This document shows, one piece after another, positions 59,231 to 64,000 of a DNA stretch of 64,000 nucleotides (within the stretch, counting starts at the first letter, position 1; every line of letters starts with the position of its first letter). Made by a program: the position numbers and the translations under genes. The notes beneath the pieces were generated by a model. That model worked only from the letters and a program-made list of their open reading frames with translations, was not told the origin of the DNA and searched no databases. The DNA lies in assembly GCA_013407085.1 (NCBI GenBank), contig JACCGJ010020624.1:1-64000 (forward strand), read 5' to 3'. The DNA comes from Atriophallophorus winterbourni (taxonomy: Eukaryota; Platyhelminthes; Trematoda; Plagiorchiida; Microphallidae).

Positions 59231-60006
59231 AAAAATTATTTGTTATCAGATATGCGGCAAATGCTTAATCGACAAGCTGTTCAAATCTTCCAGATGAAAT
59301 TGACCCCGGGCTAATATGCCGGAAATTGCATACTATATATTTCTATTTAGACTGAAGTTTAGATATAAAAACATATTGTTTTTCATTCTAGTGGAGGTGA
59401 TTCTGATATGATGTAAAATAATAATAATAATATATTCTTTGTTAACCAAGGCATGCCATAAAGTATCAGTTTATCGATATATATAGGTAAATAAATTGAA
59501 TTTGAAAAATCACGGGGATTTTCTAATAATTTTGGTGTTCAAAGATAAAAATCCTATTTATTAATAATAATATATATTATTGGGCATCCAAGGCATGCAA
59601 TACATGATCAGTTCATCAAAATTTGAACAGCAAAAGAAAATAGAACAGTGCAAGTGACAGAATTGAGCGGGATTTTTAAACATTTTTTCCGTGTAATAAT
59701 GAAAATGAATATACAGTAGGTAAGAAAAAATTCTCAATGTCTAATAACAATAAAATTTCATTCTAATTATGTCAAGATTTACGAATGGCAAGGATGCAAG
59801 AAACAAATGGAGAACAGAAATGAAAGGTAATTATGGAAAGGTGGTGAGAATTGTAATGAAGTTGTCATAAAAAATTGATAAATAAATTATATATGCATAA
59901 ATTCATGTTTTCACGGAAAGGCTGGTTGAAAAGATTAAAAAGGGAACATAAATCCATCGGAATAAGAAAATCTGAGAAATTGTGGGGGATGACAGCGGGT
60001 GTTGTT
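59231..60006. other. AT-rich stretch, nothing seen
   Basis: TAA/AAT microsatellite tracts near 59419-59432 and 59560-59580; otherwise no feature before the LTR element. Confidence 0.5.
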
Positions 60007-60010
60007 AATA

Positions 60011-60369
60011 TGTAGTGGATAAATGCAAGAAATATAACAGGAAAATGTTATAGTAAAATTGGACAAAGGAACGAACTCATGGAGAGTTAAAATTCAATGT
60101 CCAATGCAAATTTCCACACACAAAAATATTCCAGCTCCGAACTCGCGTTGATCAGCGATTAGAATTGGCGAAGCTAAAAAATGTGACGAAAGTCAATTTT
60201 GCTGTTAACCGTCGTGATTCGCAAACACGCAATAACGCAGCACCACGAAAATCAAGCAGAAGAGGAACGCGCGCGGAAAAAGTATATTATGGAATAATGT
60301 TTGATTAAAACAAACATTGATGGAAATGGAAGTACAATTAAAAAGAAAGTGAAATTACAAGTTGCTACA
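60011..60369 (-). repeat. 3' LTR (left) of the gypsy element
   Basis: Runs from TGTAGTGGAT to GTTGCTACA on the plus strand, with TGTAG/CTACA inverted ends. Same length as its partner at 62203. Confidence 0.93.
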
Positions 60370-60418
60370 GAACTCCCCCCTAGAGCGTGAGTCGACTGAT
60401 GAACGCTCGATACATCGT

Positions 60419-61327
60419 TTATGGCATGTATTCAACCAGTCTTGCGGGGAACCTCACTTTGCGGCCGGTACGTGTTTGACGAGATGGAGGAGTAGACAGG
60501 ATGGGTGAGGGTCGATTGGATGTAACGTCACTGGTCGTCATAGGCTGTGTGGGTGGATTTGAAGTGGTAGCTTCTTGTGATGACTTTCGTTCAACGTAAG
60601 CGGGTTTGAAGCGATCGATGCTAGCTTTGTCTTTATTACCGTTGCGTAGCTGAAAGCGTTGCTTTGGTCTTGAGCGGTAAGGTGCTGGTTCAGCTTCGCC
60701 GGTAGTGCAATTGTCAAGTACCCTTTTGCCAGTCTTTCTCAATGTGGAGCCAAATTCGCGTTTTTCTGCTTCCAGCTTTTTAGGCGGTAGTCTGCGAGCT
60801 TTAGCAACATTTCGAGGCCCTTTAGTGACGGTGTGATTATGAACATCGTGGGTGGGTTGCTCCGTGTATAGTACTGGGCGTGTTAGGGTCGGGAAATCGC
60901 TGTAAGTGGCATTGTTCGGGAAGAAAATTCGAAGACCAGGTGAGGTGATTGAACATAATTTACCGGACACGTTTAGTGACGTGGTATTGTCGTGTAGCCG
61001 TCGGTGCAGGAGATCGACTACGAGACCGTATTTCGTCAGAAATTCGATACCGATGATAGGCTTCTGAACATCGGCTATCAAGAAGACGAAAGGGAATTCA
61101 CGTCTAAGTCCGAGATCGAGTTTTAAAAATTTTTCACCGTAAGTCGAGATCTTCGAATTGTTAGCCGCCTGCAATGTGATGCCTGAAGGACGGAGGTCGC
61201 GTTTTTCGTAACTGCGCGGTATAACGCTTACCTCGGCACCGGTGTCTACGAGAAAATTGAGCTTAGAAGATGCGTCGTAGACGTATAAGTGGCGACTAGT
61301 TAGTTTGCCAGGAACGATCGTCGTCAT
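60419..61327 (-). pseudogene. Retroelement protease fused by deletion to the integrase C-terminus
   Basis: 302 codons. Residues about 24-110 form a retropepsin-like aspartic protease with LVDTGAEVSVIP (residues 26-37) and a PIIGIEFL strand (90-97). Residues 171-192 are the linker to reverse transcriptase (RNVAKARRLPPKKLEAEKRE). At about residue 193-200 (near 60740) this jumps to integrase C-terminal sequence (KQRFQLRNGNKDKASIDRF, 222-240) and a Thr/Ser/Pro-rich end. The frame stays open across the junction. It is in the same frame as gag and separated from it by one TAA. Confidence 0.85.
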
Positions 61328-61429
61328 AACTGACTTGCCACGTGGTTTTTCAACACGGTGGCTGTCAGCGTTAGGATGTTTACACCCGGGGCGACAATTG
61401 CGCGCGGCGTTTTCGAAACGACGGTGATA

Positions 61430-62138
61430 TTAACAGAACCAGTTGGTATCGCGAGGGCGAGAGTGGCTTCTTTTTCCAGATGGACTCCGTGGTGTAGCTC
61501 TAGACGTTTTGGGTCGTTCCATGTTGGGAATGATAAGCTGTAAGGATGCAAGCTCCTTAGTTAGCATGGATACGGTGGCTTCAAGAGTTGAGAGGTTACC
61601 ACCTTCTGAAACTTGGTTGATGCTGGTTCTGTCGATGCGTTCGTGAATTTTATCTGCTAGTTCGGTCAATGTGTCGTGGCAAACTTTGTCGACCGACACG
61701 GTAAGGATGGCGGTGCTGCTGTGTGGCAGGCAGTTCAGCCAAAGTTGCTGTACGACTGAATCGTCTAACTTTGTGTTGCCCACCAGGGAACGCATGTGAC
61801 GTAACAGCTGTGAAGGGGTTCTGTCGCCTAGTTCTACACCAGCCAGCAGTTGTTTTAGCCTGGCTTCGTCAGAGGCCATAGTACGCTTGAGCACAGCAGC
61901 CTTCAGTGTGTCGTAAGGCGAAATGGAGGGCATGGGGTCAAAAACGTCTAATACTTCTTTCGCGATGTAGGACGGTAATTGTGATTGCACGAAAGAACAC
62001 ATGACCTCTTTTTTCGTGATCCGTCTGAAACGAAACACCCTCTATTTGGATGAACCACACGTGCGGGTTTGCAGGTTCAAATGCTGGCGTGTTACAGCTG
62101 ATAACGTTCATTTGCGATTCGTTAGGTTCAGACGACAT
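61430..62138 (-). pseudogene. Retroelement gag, frameshifted
   Basis: The first part (62138 to about 62030: SSEPNESQMNVISC...NPHVWFIQIEG) and the main part (about 62035-61430: LPSYIAKEVLDVFDP, VELGDRTPSQLLRHMRSLVG) are in different frames, a one-base shift. Gag assembles the particle. The frame ends at TAA (61432-61430), exactly inside a zinc-knuckle-like sequence whose remaining residues (YHRRF...CRPGC) continue in frame beyond the stop toward the protease. Confidence 0.85.
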
Positions 62139-62202
62139 TACAGCAAAATTAGGAAAATAACGGGAGTTCTGAGCGAAAAGTGGAATACGGGCTCAACAAT
62201 TA

Positions 62203-62561
62203 TGTAGTGGATAAATGCAAGAAATATAACAGGAAAATGTTATACTAAAAATGGACAAAGGAACGAACTCACGGAGAGTAGAAATTCAATGTCCAATGCA
62301 AATATCCACACACAAAAATATTCCAGCTCCGAACTCGCGTTGATCAGCAATTAGAATTGGCGAAGCTGATAAATGTGACGAAAGTCAATTTTGCTGTTAA
62401 CCGTCGTGATTCGCAAACACGCAATAACGCAGCACCACGAAAATCAAGCAGAAAAGGAACGCACGCGGAAAATGTATATTATGAAATAATGTTTAATTAA
62501 AACAAACATTGATGGAAATGGAAGTACAATTAAAAAGAAAGTGAAATTACAAGTTGCTACA
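62203..62561 (-). repeat. 5' LTR (right) of the gypsy element
   Basis: Same ends and same length as the left copy. In the sense direction (minus) it precedes gag and should carry the promoter. Confidence 0.93.
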
Positions 62562-62565
62562 AATA

Positions 62566-63108
62566 GCATGGAAGTAGGGTACGCTATGTGCTCCAATACT
62601 CACGAAGAATGGTGTACGAATCGAACCAAAATTTGTTCACCAGCCGGATTTTGGTTATCTGCAAGAAAGTAAATCGCATACGGAACAAATCTCGGGCGGA
62701 TATATTTCGAGCCAGTTACAGTGATGGTTCGTTATTCGGAGACACTGGAATATAATGAAAGATTTTCTCTTAAACAGCACGGTGAGAGGTCATCAAAGTA
62801 AAATAGTACATCATTTAAAAAATAAGAATGTACATTGAAAAACATAATGTTTTTCAGTTTTTTACGTTTTTTGGTGGATTTTATTATTTTGCAGGTGTTT
62901 GATAAAAATGTGACATTTCTAGGCCTCATACAAAATGAAAGACAGTTATATATATAATGGTGTATAGAAAATGTCATCGAAGGCCATGCTGAGATTAATT
63001 AGTGTAAAAGCATTTCTAGGGTCCGGTAAACTGACACTTGAATGGCCAATTATCCAGAGAATATTATCAGAACTCATGATATAATAATATATACAGAAAG
63101 ATGTGGCA
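62566..63108. other. Gap, nothing seen
   Basis: AT-rich sequence between the LTR element and the LINE fragment; no domain-bearing frame. Confidence 0.5.
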
Positions 63109-63800
63109 TTATGAACTTGGGATCTCATGAGTGTAAAGAATGTCTAAAGAAGAGTTTATGTTAAGGATTTGGGATAGTGAGTGAACCGTGAGAGTTCCTA
63201 CAAGCGTTTCAAATTTTCCTGTAGATGTGCACATACGGAAATGTAGCGGAAGAGAATTCCAAAGTTGTGAATATCTTATTAAGAAGAAGTTACGTATAAC
63301 TTTAGCACGAGACAAATGGAGATTCAATAGCCTTGTTCGATTGCGCAAATCATATTGAATATAATCGCGAAAGCGCATGCCAGACTGAAGCTTAACTCGC
63401 TGCTGGGTAATGATTCGGAAAAACAGAATGCAGATTCAGACGAATTCTGCGTAGCCATAGTGGTTCGGCACTCAGCAAATTACACCTTTCAAGATAAGGC
63501 AAAGGGTAAAAATTGCCTAAAGTTATTTTGGTGAAAGTACGTTGAAGTCTCTCTAAGCGAAAACAATCACGCCTCCCCATGTGGGAATATATGATATTAC
63601 AATAATTAAGAATTGGCAGGACCTTCATTTTATATAGTGCAATTTTACATTCGCGTAAGAGGAATTTATGGTTAATTAAGCCAAAGTGTTGTCGTGGTCT
63701 CGTGAGATGTCTTGCTTGCTCATTAATGTTGAGAGAAGAGGAATACCTAAATCTGCGGTCCCTAACTTCTGCAGAAGGACTTATGGTTGAGCCAATTAAT
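63109..63800 (-). mobile_element. LINE reverse transcriptase C-terminal fragment
   Basis: Minus strand: PILNYCNIIYSHMGRRDCFR and LSAEPLWLRRIRLNL (63628-63392), then VIRNFFLIRYSQLWNSLPLH (63300-63220), the thumb and end of a CR1/jockey-type polymerase. The conserved catalytic part is not visible up to 64000. The upper limit is uncertain, and the element may run on past the window's end. Confidence 0.78.
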
Positions 63801-64000
63801 GTAAGTGTGTCACAGGGGATTAAGCAGCGTAATCCTATATCCTATTTCTGACATTTAGTTTGAGCCATTGACTTGCAACAATCTCTGGATTTTTCAAAAT
63901 ATCGTACAATGTTCCGATTCCTGAGTCGACTGAATACTCACAACGTTCGACTAAAACGTTTGGCACGAGCACTTCAGAGTAATAAATTTCGAGAGCATTT

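Larger units (their letters stand above)
60011..62561 (-). mobile_element. Complete non-autonomous Ty3/gypsy LTR element (gag-protease-integrase tail)
   Basis: Two 359-bp LTRs bound the element and a 4-bp duplication AATA flanks it (60007-60010, 62562-62565). The minus strand is the sense strand. A polypurine run (TAGGGGGGAG) precedes the 3' LTR at 60370-60385. Gag lies at 62138-61430 and has one frameshift. A 302-codon frame at 61327-60419 holds the protease and then the end of integrase. Reverse transcriptase, RNase H and the integrase core are deleted. By eye the LTRs differ at about 14 of 359 positions, so the insertion is not very recent. I could not identify a clean TGG primer-binding site next to the 5' LTR (62202 downward). 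Confidence 0.93.

Noticed and set aside
1..64000. tRNA genes, rRNA and CRISPR-like arrays.
   Set aside because: None seen by eye. The short dispersed families do not show clear A and B boxes, and the regular repeats found are transposon-related.

Overview
The window reads as nuclear DNA of an invertebrate metazoan. Genes are split by GT-AG introns, coding density is very low, the sequence is AT-rich, and decayed non-LTR and Ty3/gypsy retroelements are everywhere. I favour a flatworm, probably a trematode. The main reason is that one gene has tiny introns at its 5' end (29 nt, and a proposed 127 nt) and kilobase introns further 3', the pattern known from schistosomes and relatives. This is inference; no ribosomal or mitochondrial marker is present.

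Three genes can be supported, all on the minus strand. (1) 8202-19054 is a complete CDC25 (M-phase inducer) dual-specificity phosphatase. I could assemble seven exons with matching splice phases (858 codons). They give a long N-terminal regulatory region, a rhodanese-type catalytic domain with HCEFSSQR, an in-frame insertion of about 108 residues inside that domain, and a long C-terminal tail. (2) 25326-26655 holds the last two exons of a gene I do not recognise, with an AATAAA 56 nt after the stop. (3) 33795-38015 holds five phase-compatible exons of another unrecognised gene, which ends close to an AATAAA at 33516-33521.

The rest is mostly repeats. LINE fragments with APE endonuclease and/or reverse transcriptase remains lie at 20265-20900(-), 23818-24800(+), 30886-31386(+), 38144-39265(-), 46560-48770(-), 49230-49960(+), 58480-59230(+) and 63109-63800(-). 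Ty3/gypsy material lies at 50480-51240(+) and 53900-58260, and as a complete 2.55-kb LTR element at 60011-62561. In the second of these a plus-strand element with a 5-bp target duplication is inserted in an older minus-strand element. Three short dispersed families (called A, B and C here) recur through the window, partly as foldback pairs. A GC-rich repeat at 32880-33498 carries regularly spaced stem-loops.

The host genes tell no joint story: CDC25 acts in mitotic entry, and the other two are unidentified. Most of the remaining sequence, including 1-1485, 1641-4743, 5043-8201, 26900-30885, 41225-43304 and 51453-53900, shows nothing I can call a gene. Exon boundaries were set by eye from splice consensus, reading frame and phase, so transcript evidence could shift some of them.
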